Part shown: positions 1 to 8,149 of the stretch, one piece after another
Numbering within the stretch: the first letter of the stretch is position 1
Layout of the letters: every line of letters starts with the position of its first letter
Assembly: GCA_041725895.1 (NCBI GenBank)
Contig: JBGRQA010000008.1
Location: 1 to 64,000, forward strand
DNA from: JBGRQA01 sp041725895
Lineage (GTDB): Bacteria; Bacteroidota; Bacteroidia; Bacteroidales; Marinifilaceae
Reading direction: 5' to 3'
Length of the DNA: 64,000 bases
The notes under the pieces: generated by a model
What the model saw: the letters and a program-made list of their open reading frames with translations, nothing else
The model's database searches: none
Told to the model about the DNA's origin: nothing
Program-made: the position numbers and the translations under genes

Positions 1-49
1 TTCAAATGTACAAGCGTTGCCTTAAGTAGCAGCCCACTTACAATATATT

Positions 50-77
50 AAAAGCCTCCTTTCCCGGGGGCTTTTTT
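50..77 (+). terminator. intrinsic terminator of an upstream gene outside the window
   Basis: A 10-bp stem (bases 50-59 pair with 66-75, one G-T wobble) encloses a 6-nt loop and is followed by a run of T. No complete gene lies before it, so it probably ends a plus-strand transcript that begins left of the window. Confidence 0.75.
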
Positions 78-152
78 CCTACTCTTTAAAATCTTTCTAA
101 ATTAGAATAGATTTTATAACTTAGCCCTGCAAAAATAAAATCGAGCCTCAAA

Positions 153-962
153 ATGAAACTCAACTACAGAAAATTTGGCCAGGGCCATCCCCTCATCATC
201 GTTCATGGCTTGTATGGCTCCTCCGACAACTGGATCACCATTGGAAAAGCCCTTGCTGAAAATTTCGAAGTCTACATCGTCGATCAGCGAAACCACGGTT
301 CTTCTCCACACGCAGAAGAACACACCTACAGGGCAATGATGGAGGATCTCAAAATTTTCATGGATGACCATCAACTAAACAAAGCCATACTACTTGGCCA
401 CTCAATGGGAGGCAAAACAGTGATGTTTTTCGCTGCAGAACACCCCGAACGAGTTACCAGCCTGGTAGTGATAGACATTGCGCCCAAAAACTATTCTACG
501 GTTTCAGACTACGCTCCCAAAACAATCGATCATGTTAACATCGTTAACACCATGCTTAATTTTGACTTTTCGGGGTTCAAGACCAGAACAGAGATCGATA
601 AGAAATTGGCTGAAAACATCCACAGCCCAAAAGTAAGACAATTCCTGTTGAAAAACCTGAAGCGAAAAGAAGACAAGAGTTTCGGATGGAAACTAAACAC
701 ATCTGCCATCCACAGCCATCTGCCGGAAATTATGGATGGTATGAATGGTGAGGACTTTAGTATGGGCAGAGGAATTACAGGCTTCCCCATTCTATTTATC
801 CGGGGCGAAAATTCCAACTACATCCGAGAGGAAGACCACAAACTGATTCGAACCATATTTCCCTATGCCGAAATCACAAACATTCCCAACGCCGGCCATT
901 GGGTTCATGCCGAACAACCCAACCTACTGGTCAAAACAGTAGAGTATTTTGTTCTGGATTAA
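153..962 (+). CDS. alpha/beta-fold hydrolase, YbfF-like esterase
   Basis: This is a 269-residue cytoplasmic alpha/beta hydrolase without a signal peptide. The oxyanion-loop motif HGLYG lies at residues 18-22, the nucleophile elbow GHSMGG at 82-87 (Ser84), and the catalytic His is expected at His249 in the GHW motif. The DIAP motif after the elbow and the overall length match the YbfF/BioH-like esterases, which cleave short acyl esters or thioesters. The acid member of the triad cannot be assigned with certainty by eye. The physiological substrate is unknown. The gene stands alone between the terminator at 50-77 and the one at 982-1023. Confidence 0.85.
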   Translation: MKLNYRKFGQGHPLIIVHGLYGSSDNWITIGKALAENFEVYIVDQRNHGSSPHAEEHTYRAMMEDLKIFMDDHQLNKAILLGHSMGGKTVMFFAAEHPERVTSLVVIDIAPKNYSTVSDYAPKTIDHVNIVNTMLNFDFSGFKTRTEIDKKLAENIHSPKVRQFLLKNLKRKEDKSFGWKLNTSAIHSHLPEIMDGMNGEDFSMGRGITGFPILFIRGENSNYIREEDHKLIRTIFPYAEITNIPNAGHWVHAEQPNLLVKTVEYFVLD

Positions 963-981
963 AAACTTCTCCTAAAAAAAT

Positions 982-1023
982 AAAAACGGTTTGAATAGCA
1001 CCATTGCCCTCCAAACCGTTTTT
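982..1023. terminator. intrinsic terminator, possibly bidirectional
   Basis: A perfect 12-bp inverted repeat (982-993 with 1012-1023) has an 18-nt loop, A-rich on the left and T-rich on the right. It lies 20 bp after the esterase stop. Because it is A/T-flanked on both sides it could also act on transcripts arriving from the minus strand. Confidence 0.8.
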
Positions 1024-1154
1024 ATCCCCATTTATCTCTGCAGAAAAACACATCAACACTTAGAAGAAGATGAATTCACCTGACTCCGTCAAGCCATTTC
1101 AGGAAAAAATTTCCTATAAATCAGGCTCCGCTACAAGGTATACCCCCATATTTC

Positions 1155-1322
1155 TGTAGCGCATGAGAAACCCGGTGTAACGGAAGCCCCACCTTGTGCA
1201 ACTGAAGCATTCCTCCCGGTAACGGAAGCACTCCTTTTTGTAACGGAAAGCCTCCCCTCTGTAGCTGATGCCCTCCCCCTTGTAGCGGAAGAGCTACCTG
1301 CTGTAACGGAAAACTACACCAT
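1155..1322. repeat. tandem array of eight imperfect 21-bp units
   Basis: Unit starts are at 1155, 1176, 1197, 1218, 1239, 1260, 1281 and 1302, exactly 21 bp apart without a slip. Each unit begins with a TGTAACGGAAGC-like core (variants TGTAGC, TGCAAC, GGTAAC) followed by a C-rich 9-bp tail. The array lies between two convergent genes. It is open in one minus-strand frame, as expected for a period divisible by three, but that frame has no signal of a real protein. I treat the array as non-coding. Confidence 0.9.
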
Positions 1323-1363
1323 CCTAAAATACGACCAACAAAGCGATTCAAAAATCAATCTTT

Positions 1364-2467
1364 CTACCAAGCCCCCATCTCTTTTACAAATTGGGTTTTC
1401 GCCTGCAGATTGTAATTGCAATTTTTACTGTTCTGATCAATTCCTGGTTCATATCTGAAAGCAACAAGCTTCACCGAATACAAATCTCCACTCTTCAAAC
1501 GGGTCCTCTCATCAAGAACACTCCCTGTATTTTCATCAATACTCAAAGTATTCGCACCACTGGCCTGCACATAGCTAACAAAAACAGGATGATCCTCATC
1601 CTTATCTTTATCCAGCAATTGAATCTGATAAAAAACATCCTTATCGGCAACCGGCTCCCACTTCACAACAATACTAGAGCTACCACTTCCGTGCTCCGGA
1701 AGTATTTTTCCTATATTCAAACCAGCAACATCCTTACTGTAGATGTATTCATCCAATTTGGTTTTAAACCCGGAAGCAAACTCTACCACAAACTTCACCC
1801 TCTCCTTATGAGGTCTATAACTGTCAGCCAAATATTTCTCCGAAAGAGGGGCCACATAACTCCAAACACTCTCATCAACCTTTGTCAACTCAACCGGATC
1901 TCTGCCCTCCATCAAAACACTTGCCTTTTCAATTCCCTTTCCAAGCAAACTAAACTCAAAATAATATTCCTTCGAATAGCTATTCGTTTGATCGTATCCC
2001 TTTACCAGGCAAGCATCAGCAGTAAGTTCCTTCAACTCCGAAATACCGGTAAAATACTCCCGATTCACATCTACATTCTTAAGGGTAAGATAATCCTTAT
2101 TGGATTTTCCTCCAATCAAAAATATTTGAGGTTCATTCTCCCCAACCTTCAGCACCAATTCATCCTCGCTTAAACTCCAACGACCAACAACAGTGTCGCG
2201 TGCTCCTCCATATTCAAATTGCCGCAGCACACCATCGGCGTCGAACTGCAACACTTCCAATCCATCTTCTCTCCCAAAATCGGCTGGCCTGTTAAGCCAA
2301 ACATTTCGATACCAAGGCTTATCAACCAACAGAGAGGAATTAAACTCAAACTCCTCACTACTGCTACCTCCTCCACTACTTCCACAACCTGCAAAAAAAG
2401 AAAGACCTCCTGCAAGGCCAAACAACATCAATATTCTAAAAGCTGATTTTAAATTCATTTTTCTCAT
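1364..2467 (-). CDS. secreted lipoprotein of unknown function
   Basis: This 367-residue protein has a lipoprotein signal peptide: basic start, hydrophobic core, then SFFAGC with the acylated Cys at residue 28 (residue 25 if the second ATG at 2458 is used). The mature protein opens with a Gly/Ser-rich linker. The C-terminal third, with its KWEPVADKDVFYQIQL stretch, looks like a fibronectin type III or similar beta-sandwich fold. It probably sits in the envelope as a surface or periplasmic lipoprotein. I do not recognise the family. Its 3' end faces the 21-bp array, which would form part of its 3' untranslated region if transcription runs through. Confidence 0.75.
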   Translation of the reverse strand: MRKMNLKSAFRILMLFGLAGGLSFFAGCGSSGGGSSSEEFEFNSSLLVDKPWYRNVWLNRPADFGREDGLEVLQFDADGVLRQFEYGGARDTVVGRWSLSEDELVLKVGENEPQIFLIGGKSNKDYLTLKNVDVNREYFTGISELKELTADACLVKGYDQTNSYSKEYYFEFSLLGKGIEKASVLMEGRDPVELTKVDESVWSYVAPLSEKYLADSYRPHKERVKFVVEFASGFKTKLDEYIYSKDVAGLNIGKILPEHGSGSSSIVVKWEPVADKDVFYQIQLLDKDKDEDHPVFVSYVQASGANTLSIDENTGSVLDERTRLKSGDLYSVKLVAFRYEPGIDQNSKNCNYNLQAKTQFVKEMGAW

Positions 2468-2534
2468 TCTCTAAAAATATTATTCCTGTAGTGATTCATT
2501 CGTTTTCAAAAATTCTGGATCAGATGATAAACCA

Positions 2535-3257
2535 TCACAACAAAACCCTTTCGAAGTTTTCCATAGGTATCAACTCCTCCCCCTTGTAACGGAGAAAAAG
2601 CTGGGCTGTAGCAAAAATATCCTTCTCACAATAGATGGCAATGCGCTCCAAATCCTCCTCTTCCCAGTACACCTTTCCCACCATCGAACCATCAATATCG
2701 TCTTTGGGCGTTGGAATATTAAACACCTCACATAGCAACGACAGGGAAGTATAATGCTTGTAATCGCCAAACTTCCACAACTCCATCGTGTCAATAAACT
2801 TCACCTCCCACGGTTTCTTACCGGCCACATCCAAAATATCAGGCAGAGGCAAACCATGAATTAACATCCTGCGGGCAATGTACGGAAAGTCGAATTCCTT
2901 CCCGTTGTGAGCACAAAGATTCTTTTTGGGCTTACTGCAAAACCGAACCAGCATTGCTGCAAAATCACCAAGCAACTGCTTCTCATCATCCCCGTAAAAG
3001 GATTTGGCCCGAAAGGTTCGATCTCCGTTTTTGGTTACAATAAACCCAACCGAAATGCATACAATCTTCCCAAACTCAGCATAGATACCAGCCCGCTCGT
3101 AAACATCACCAGCTGTTTCATCCTCTTTGCGGAAATAAGCTGTTTTCATCTCCCACAATTCCTGCATTTTGGGCGACACCTCATCAAACGAAGCAAACTG
3201 CGAAACCGTTTCGATATCCAAAAACAGCAAATCCTCTACCTTAACATCTTTCAACAT
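2535..3257 (-). CDS. predicted 3'-5' exonuclease, PolB-like DEDDy family
   Basis: This ribonuclease H-fold nuclease carries the DEDDy motifs in order: LDIET near the N terminus (first Asp and Glu), AHNGKEFDFPYIARRM in the middle (third acid) and YCEKD near the end (Tyr-x3-Asp). It resembles the stand-alone exonucleases related to the proofreading domain of family B DNA polymerases, which are common in Bacteroidota. The frame extends upstream to 3308, but I chose the ATG at 3257 because the extra N-terminal residues are not typical and the protein then starts just before the fold. Its role in DNA or RNA processing is unknown. Confidence 0.85.
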   Translation of the reverse strand: MLKDVKVEDLLFLDIETVSQFASFDEVSPKMQELWEMKTAYFRKEDETAGDVYERAGIYAEFGKIVCISVGFIVTKNGDRTFRAKSFYGDDEKQLLGDFAAMLVRFCSKPKKNLCAHNGKEFDFPYIARRMLIHGLPLPDILDVAGKKPWEVKFIDTMELWKFGDYKHYTSLSLLCEVFNIPTPKDDIDGSMVGKVYWEEEDLERIAIYCEKDIFATAQLFLRYKGEELIPMENFERVLL

Positions 3258-3345
3258 GCTATAAGATTTATCATAAACTTTCGCAAAAGATATAAAAAAA
3301 GGAGACACAAAACAAAGTCTCCCATTCTTTTATCAAAAGAAATAC

Positions 3346-3963
3346 CTATTCGGCCAACTTCAGATTCTTCTCCACAAAATGAGTCAAAATATTAATGGCT
3401 ACAATATTATTTCCCCCTTGAGGTACAATGATATCTGCATAGCGTTTGCTGGGCTCAATAAACTGCAAATGCATTGGCTTTACCGTCTTTTCGTAACGCT
3501 CCATCACTTTCTCAACGGAACGTCCCCGCTCTACGATATCCCTTTTGATTACACGAGTCAAACGATCATCAGCGTCACAATCAACAAACACCTTCAAATC
3601 CATCAACTCCCGCAATTCAGGTTGGGTCATAGCCAAAATTCCTTCCACAATCACCACATCCCGCGGTTCCACCCGAATGGTTTCCTCCGATCGGGAACAA
3701 GTCAGATAGGAATAGATCGGTTGCTCAATAGACTCTCCCTCTTTCAGCTTCTTTAGGTGCTGCACCAACAATTCAAACTCAATTGAACGCGGATGATCGA
3801 AGTTGATCTCCTGACGTTCCTCCAGGGGTAGGTGACTACTATCCCTGTAGTATGAATCCTGAGGCAAAACAGCCACCTCTCCTTTGGGTAACCGCTCAAT
3901 AATTTTTCGGACAACGGTAGTTTTACCCGACCCGGTTCCCCCGGCTATTCCTATAATCAACAT
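3346..3963 (-). CDS. udk: uridine kinase
   Basis: Uridine kinase phosphorylates uridine and cytidine with ATP or GTP in pyrimidine salvage. The P-loop GGTGSGKT is at residues 8-15, followed by the family's QDSYYRD substrate segment and the NFDHP motif. The length of 205 residues is normal. It lies upstream of the exonuclease gene on the same strand with an 88-bp gap, and is divergent from the Dabb gene across a 90-bp interval. Confidence 0.95.
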   Translation of the reverse strand: MLIIGIAGGTGSGKTTVVRKIIERLPKGEVAVLPQDSYYRDSSHLPLEERQEINFDHPRSIEFELLVQHLKKLKEGESIEQPIYSYLTCSRSEETIRVEPRDVVIVEGILAMTQPELRELMDLKVFVDCDADDRLTRVIKRDIVERGRSVEKVMERYEKTVKPMHLQFIEPSKRYADIIVPQGGNNIVAINILTHFVEKNLKLAE

Positions 3964-3999
3964 GTTATTTGAAATTTATGATATAAAAGGCAAATGTGT

Positions 4000-4007
4000 T
4001 ACTTTTG
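4000..4007 (+). promoter_or_regulatory. Bacteroidota-type -7 element, TACTTTTG
   Basis: The sequence matches the TAnnTTTG consensus and lies 46 bp before the Dabb gene start. No well-spaced TTG (-33) is present. Confidence 0.45.
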
Positions 4008-4052
4008 TAGAAAAACGGCAGGCAAGTTACTAATTATATAAACAGGATAAAA

Positions 4053-4355
4053 ATGATCAAACACATTGCTATGTTTAAGTTTGGTGGCTTTGCTACCAAC
4101 GAAGAGAAAGAAAATTATTTCCAACGCCTGAGAAATGCTTTTTGCGGATTGGAAAATAGAATTCCGGAACTCCATAGCATCCACATTGGATTTGATGTTC
4201 TGCACTCGGATGCTTCCTTCGATTTTATTGTAAGTGCCGAAATCGAAAATCTCGAGCATTTACAATGCTATTCCCAGCATCCGGCCCATCTTGCTGCCGC
4301 TGCCGTAATTAAAGAGAAAGCCATCGACCGAAAAGCCATCGATTACATTCTGTAA
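4053..4355 (+). CDS. Dabb family (stress-responsive A/B barrel) protein
   Basis: This is a 100-residue single-domain protein of the dimeric alpha+beta barrel fold. The start MIKHIAMFKF and the central IPELHSIHIGFDV segment are typical of Dabb proteins, and the C-terminal QHPAHL motif is also family-like. Members are small cytoplasmic dimers, and some are enzymes in plants or streptomycetes. The bacterial role is usually unknown. It is followed 48 bp later by the isomerase gene and may share its transcript. Confidence 0.85.
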   Translation: MIKHIAMFKFGGFATNEEKENYFQRLRNAFCGLENRIPELHSIHIGFDVLHSDASFDFIVSAEIENLEHLQCYSQHPAHLAAAAVIKEKAIDRKAIDYIL

Positions 4356-4403
4356 TCCATACCAAATCAAACTTCAAATTTTATTCGTTAATTATTTTAA
4401 ATC

Positions 4404-5390
4404 ATGCAAAACTCATTGTACCCTTTAAAATTCAAACCCATTCTAAAGGATAAGATCTGGGGAGGTCAGAAGCTAAAAACCCAACTCAACAAAGATTTCG
4501 CACCGCTTCCCAACGCCGGGGAAAGCTGGGAAATATCCGGAGTAGAAGGGGACATCTCGGTGGTTTCGAACGGTTTCCTGGCAGAAAACGATCTGCAGGA
4601 ACTTGTTGAGATATACATGGGTGAGTTGGTTGGTGACAAAGTTTACGAACAATTCGGAATGGAATTCCCCTTGCTCATTAAATTTATTGATGCCAATGAT
4701 GTACTTTCCATCCAGGTGCACCCCGATGACGAACTTTCCAAAGAGCGACATCAAGCCTACGGTAAAACCGAGATGTGGTACGTTATTGAAGCGGATAAAG
4801 GCTCGGAGTTGATCGTTGGCTTCAACCAGGAGGTAGACCGCAAAAAGTATGTGGAGAAACTGGAGGCCGGAAAACTGGAAGAAATACTGAACAACGAACC
4901 GGTTACAGCCGGCAGCTGCTTCTTTATTCCTGCCGGAAGAGTTCATGCCATTGGCAAAGGGATTCTACTGGCCGAAATTCAGCAAACCTCTGATGTTACC
5001 TACCGCATTTACGACTGGAACCGTACGGATGCAGAAGGAAACTCACGTGAATTGCATACCGATCTGGCCCTAGACGCCATTGATTACAGCTACGAAAAGA
5101 AATACCGAAGCGACTACCAGCCCGTAGCCAACCAGTCAACAGAACTGGTACGCTGTCCGTACTTCACCACCAACCTGATCGAATTGGATCACGAAATCGA
5201 GAAAGATTACTACAATCTTGACTCTTTCGTAATCTACATGTGTCTGGAAGGTGGAATGGAAATTGATTATGGACAGGAGGAAAAAGTTTGCGTGCAAAAA
5301 GGAGAAAGCGTGCTGATCCCTGCTGTTCTGTCCAATCTGAAATTGACACCACAGGAAAAATCGAAAATTTTGGAAGTTTATATCAAATAA
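4404..5390 (+). CDS. manA: mannose-6-phosphate isomerase, class I (cupin)
   Basis: The enzyme interconverts mannose 6-phosphate and fructose 6-phosphate, linking glycolysis to GDP-mannose supply. Zinc ligands are visible in QVHPDD (His106) and in the second cupin strand around PAGRVHAIGKG. The sequence LLAEIQQTSDVTYRIYDWNR is a hallmark of the short, 310-330 residue bacterial class. Length (328) is normal. A strong terminator follows. Confidence 0.93.
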   Translation: MQNSLYPLKFKPILKDKIWGGQKLKTQLNKDFAPLPNAGESWEISGVEGDISVVSNGFLAENDLQELVEIYMGELVGDKVYEQFGMEFPLLIKFIDANDVLSIQVHPDDELSKERHQAYGKTEMWYVIEADKGSELIVGFNQEVDRKKYVEKLEAGKLEEILNNEPVTAGSCFFIPAGRVHAIGKGILLAEIQQTSDVTYRIYDWNRTDAEGNSRELHTDLALDAIDYSYEKKYRSDYQPVANQSTELVRCPYFTTNLIELDHEIEKDYYNLDSFVIYMCLEGGMEIDYGQEEKVCVQKGESVLIPAVLSNLKLTPQEKSKILEVYIK

Positions 5391-5413
5391 ACCTCCTGCT
5401 ACTTTTTTAAAGC

Positions 5414-5450
5414 ATCCTTCTCCTGGTGAATTCAGGAGAAGGATTTTTCT
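5414..5450 (+). terminator. intrinsic terminator after manA
   Basis: A perfect 12-bp stem (5414-5425 with 5433-5444), a 7-nt loop and a T-rich tail follow the isomerase stop by 24 bp. Confidence 0.9.
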
Positions 5451-5518
5451 TTTGAACCCTTTACAACTCCTTTCATCAATAATTGCTACAAGGATTTTCC
5501 AATTCCCCAAGAATCTAA

Positions 5519-5526
5519 TACCTTTG
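5519..5526 (+). promoter_or_regulatory. -7 element TACCTTTG before engB
   Basis: An exact TAnnTTTG match lies 21 bp before the engB ATG, giving a very short leader. No ideally spaced TTG is seen. Confidence 0.6.
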
Positions 5527-5546
5527 CAGCTCAAATTAATTTTTCC

Positions 5547-6155
5547 ATGATCATTACAAGAGCAGAATTCGTCATAAGCAATTCTGATGTGAAAAAGTGT
5601 CCTCAACCCAATCTGCCTGAATATGCATTTATTGGCCGATCGAATGTGGGCAAGTCTTCACTAATCAATATGCTTACCAACCATAAGGGACTGGCCAAGA
5701 TCTCGGGCAAACCCGGAAAAACCCAGCTCATCAACCATTTCCTGATCAACAAGGAGTGGTACCTGGTAGACCTTCCCGGCTACGGTTACGCTAAAGTTTC
5801 CAAAGGCCTGAGAGGTGGCTTTACCAAGATCATCAAGTCCTATATTGAAAGTCGGGAGAACCTTGTCAATCTTTTTGTACTGGTGGACAGCAGACACAAA
5901 CCCCAGCAAAACGATATGCAGTTTATGCAATGGTTAGGTGAAAACGGAATTCCTTTCTCCATTATCTTCACCAAAGCGGACAAGCTAACACCAAGACAAT
6001 TAAAAGTCAATATAGACCTTTACCAGGACGAAATGCTGCAAATATGGGAAGAAATGCCCCCCTATTTTGCCAGCTCTTCATCCACCAAACAAGGGAAAGA
6101 AGAAATTCTGAATTACATTGAACAAACCAATGGGATGGTAGATTTTGGGAAGTAG
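5547..6155 (+). CDS. engB: ribosome-biogenesis GTPase EngB/YsxC
   Basis: This TrmE-Era-EngA-EngB-Septin family GTPase is needed for maturation of the large ribosomal subunit. GTPase motifs are in place: G1 GRSNVGKS (residues 30-37), G3 DLPG (75-78) and G4 TKAD (142-145). Length (202) is typical. It is monocistronic by its own promoter and sits among translation genes. Confidence 0.95.
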   Translation: MIITRAEFVISNSDVKKCPQPNLPEYAFIGRSNVGKSSLINMLTNHKGLAKISGKPGKTQLINHFLINKEWYLVDLPGYGYAKVSKGLRGGFTKIIKSYIESRENLVNLFVLVDSRHKPQQNDMQFMQWLGENGIPFSIIFTKADKLTPRQLKVNIDLYQDEMLQIWEEMPPYFASSSSTKQGKEEILNYIEQTNGMVDFGK

Positions 6156-6295
6156 GCTATGAGCCCTCCCAAATTACAACCATCCTTTTTTGTATGTGGT
6201 AGGTTCTACCCCGTATATATTTTTTTTCAACAAGCACTGTTGAAAAATTCCTGATTATCAAAGTATAATTACTCGTTATATCAGGAAGAAATTCA

Positions 6296-6303
6296 TAACT
6301 TTG
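6296..6303 (+). promoter_or_regulatory. -7 element TAACTTTG before prs
   Basis: An exact TAnnTTTG match 47 bp before the prs ATG. Confidence 0.6.
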
Positions 6304-6349
6304 CAACGGAAATTTAGTCATTTAAATCTGATCTATAAACATTTATAAA

Positions 6350-7288
6350 ATGTCAACTAAAGCCCCAATTAAAATTTTCTCTGGTTCGGAGAGTACTTAT
6401 CTTGCAGAACAAATTGCAAAATCTGCAGGACTAGAATTAGGAAAATCAACACTCCTTAAATTCAGCGACGGAGAGTTTGAACCAAGCTATGACGAAACCG
6501 TAAGAGGTTCTCACGTTTTTATCGTACAATCTACTTTTCCACCAACAGAGAACCTAATGGAACTACTTTTAATGATTGATGCTGCCAAGCGTGCATCGGC
6601 CTATAAAGTAGTTGCTGTTATCCCTTACTTTGGATTTGCTCGTCAGGATCGTAAAGACAAGCCAAGAGTAGCCATTGGGGCGAAATTGGTAGCTAATTTA
6701 TTGATGGCTGCCGGGGTGGATCGTGTGATGACAATGGACCTTCATGCTGACCAAATCCAGGGATTCTTTGATGTACCGGTAGATCATCTGTACGGTTCCT
6801 CTGTTTTGTTGCCTTATATCGAAAGTTTGAATCTGGACAACCTGGTTATTGCTTCTCCTGATATGGGTGGTAGTAAGCGTGCCAACGCCTATTCAAAATA
6901 TTTGAATTCAGGATTGGCCATCTGCCACAAATCTCGCGAAAAAGCGAATGTTGTTGGTGAAATGACTGCCATTGGTGAAGTGAAAGGCAAAAATGTTATT
7001 ATCATTGATGACATGATCGATACAGCTGGAACCATCACTAAAGCTGCTGATATGTTGAAGGAAAAAGGAGCCCTTAGCGTACGTGCTATTGCCTCTCATG
7101 CTGTATTGTCAGGTCCTGCTTACGAAAGAATTAACGATTCTGCTCTGGAAGAGGTTGTTTTCACCGACTCTATTCCATTGAGAAAAGAATCACCAAAGAT
7201 CAAAACTTTGAGTATCGCGGATATTTTCGCCAAAACAATTCAAAATGTTTACAATTGTGAGTCAATAAGTTCGAATTTTATTATTTAA
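6350..7288 (+). CDS. prs: ribose-phosphate pyrophosphokinase
   Basis: The enzyme makes PRPP from ribose 5-phosphate and ATP, feeding purine, pyrimidine, histidine, tryptophan and NAD synthesis. The Mg-binding segment MDLHADQ contains Asp130 and His132. The PRPP-binding loop DDMIDTAGT spans residues 220-228. Length (312) and the FSGSES start are those of class I enzymes. It has its own promoter and is followed at once by the rplY promoter. Confidence 0.96.
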   Translation: MSTKAPIKIFSGSESTYLAEQIAKSAGLELGKSTLLKFSDGEFEPSYDETVRGSHVFIVQSTFPPTENLMELLLMIDAAKRASAYKVVAVIPYFGFARQDRKDKPRVAIGAKLVANLLMAAGVDRVMTMDLHADQIQGFFDVPVDHLYGSSVLLPYIESLNLDNLVIASPDMGGSKRANAYSKYLNSGLAICHKSREKANVVGEMTAIGEVKGKNVIIIDDMIDTAGTITKAADMLKEKGALSVRAIASHAVLSGPAYERINDSALEEVVFTDSIPLRKESPKIKTLSIADIFAKTIQNVYNCESISSNFII

Positions 7289-7294
7289 AATCAC

Positions 7295-7302
7295 TAACTT
7301 TG
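7295..7302 (+). promoter_or_regulatory. -7 element TAACTTTG before rplY
   Basis: An exact TAnnTTTG match only 6 bp after the prs stop. It leaves a leader of roughly 110 nt before the rplY ATG, long for this region, with a possible AGGTC/GACCT stem. Confidence 0.6.
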
Positions 7303-7415
7303 CGACCGCTTAAAATAAGGTAATCTATTTTTTAACGTGTGATGGGAAATTAAGCCAGGTCCATTTTTACCGGGACTGTTGACCTTGATTTTGAGTAGCA
7401 CATAATACAATCAAA

Positions 7416-7997
7416 ATGAAAACTTTTGAATTAAACGGATCGGTAAGAACCGATTTAGGAAAAAAAGCAACCAAAGCTTTACGTAAAGCCGGTAATGTAC
7501 CTTGTGAACTTTACGGTGGTGAAGAGAACATCCACTTCTCTCTGTCTGCAAAAGACCTGGAGAAAATGATCTACACTCCTGAAGTATTCATCGCAAAAAT
7601 CAACATTGACGGAAAAGAAGTAACTGGGGTAATGAGAGAAATCCAATTCCACCCTGTTACTGATAAAGTTTTGCACATCGACTTCTTCCAGGTATTCGAA
7701 GAGAAGCCATTCGAGGTTGAGTTGCCAATCCGTGTAGAAGGTTTTGCAGTAGGTGTACAGGCTGGTGGTAAGCTGGCAGTAGGCCTTAGAAAACTGAAAG
7801 TTAAAGGTATGATGAAAGATCTACCTGAAAACTTGAAAATTGAAGTTACTGAACTTGCTCTTGGTAAGAGTATTCAGGTTGGTGAGTTGTCTTACGAAAA
7901 CCTGGAACTGTTGAACGCTAAGAATGCTGTTGTTGTACAGGTGAAACTGACAAGAGCTGCACGTGCTGCTCAGCAGGCTGCTGCCGCAGGACAGTAA
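7416..7997 (+). CDS. rplY: 50S ribosomal protein L25, long (CTC) form
   Basis: L25 binds 5S rRNA in the central protuberance of the large subunit. The N-terminal domain starts with RTDLGKKATKALRKAGNVPCELYGG, the classic L25 signature, cited here in pieces: RTDLGKKATKALR and VPCELYG. The remaining half is the TL5/CTC C-terminal beta domain. The tail ends in an Ala/Gln-rich stretch. Length (193) fits the long form. It is closed by the terminator at 8048-8080. Confidence 0.94.
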   Translation: MKTFELNGSVRTDLGKKATKALRKAGNVPCELYGGEENIHFSLSAKDLEKMIYTPEVFIAKINIDGKEVTGVMREIQFHPVTDKVLHIDFFQVFEEKPFEVELPIRVEGFAVGVQAGGKLAVGLRKLKVKGMMKDLPENLKIEVTELALGKSIQVGELSYENLELLNAKNAVVVQVKLTRAARAAQQAAAAGQ

Positions 7998-8047
7998 ATT
8001 TCAGTCCATTTTTTCTGAAAATGAGACCCAGCAAAATAGGATATAGC

Positions 8048-8080
8048 CTCCCTGTCTTCTCTAAGATCAGGGAGGTTTTT
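8048..8080 (+). terminator. intrinsic terminator after rplY
   Basis: An 8-bp GC-rich stem (8048-8055 with 8068-8075), a 12-nt loop and five T. It lies inside the upstream open extension of the pth frame and so argues that the pth start is further downstream. Confidence 0.88.
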
Positions 8081-8149
8081 GCAATTTATACCAACAAGAT
8101 TATGGGGCGCTTCCAAAAACATGCCCCGCAAACAGAAAAACCCACTTCA

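Noticed and set aside
1121..1351. A 76-codon minus-strand frame across the 21-bp array.
   Set aside because: It exists because the repeat period is divisible by three. Its heptad-like composition follows from the repeat, and there is no start context or homology to support it.
1391..2173. A 260-codon plus-strand frame opposite the lipoprotein gene.
   Set aside because: It is an antisense shadow: the minus-strand frame has a proper lipoprotein signal and protein-like composition, this one does not.
2585..2612. TGTAAC and TGTAGC, the core of the 21-bp array, occur 22 bp apart inside the exonuclease gene.
   Set aside because: Only two copies, spacing differs by one base, and they encode conserved residues near the protein's C terminus, so chance is the simpler explanation.
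6186..6222. A GGTAG/CTACC hairpin followed later by T after engB.
   Set aside because: The stem is only 5 bp and the T run is about 10 bases away, too weak to call a terminator.
8021..8149. A 43-codon N-terminal extension of peptidyl-tRNA hydrolase.
   Set aside because: It contains the rplY terminator and lacks family similarity; the start at 8150 matches the family.
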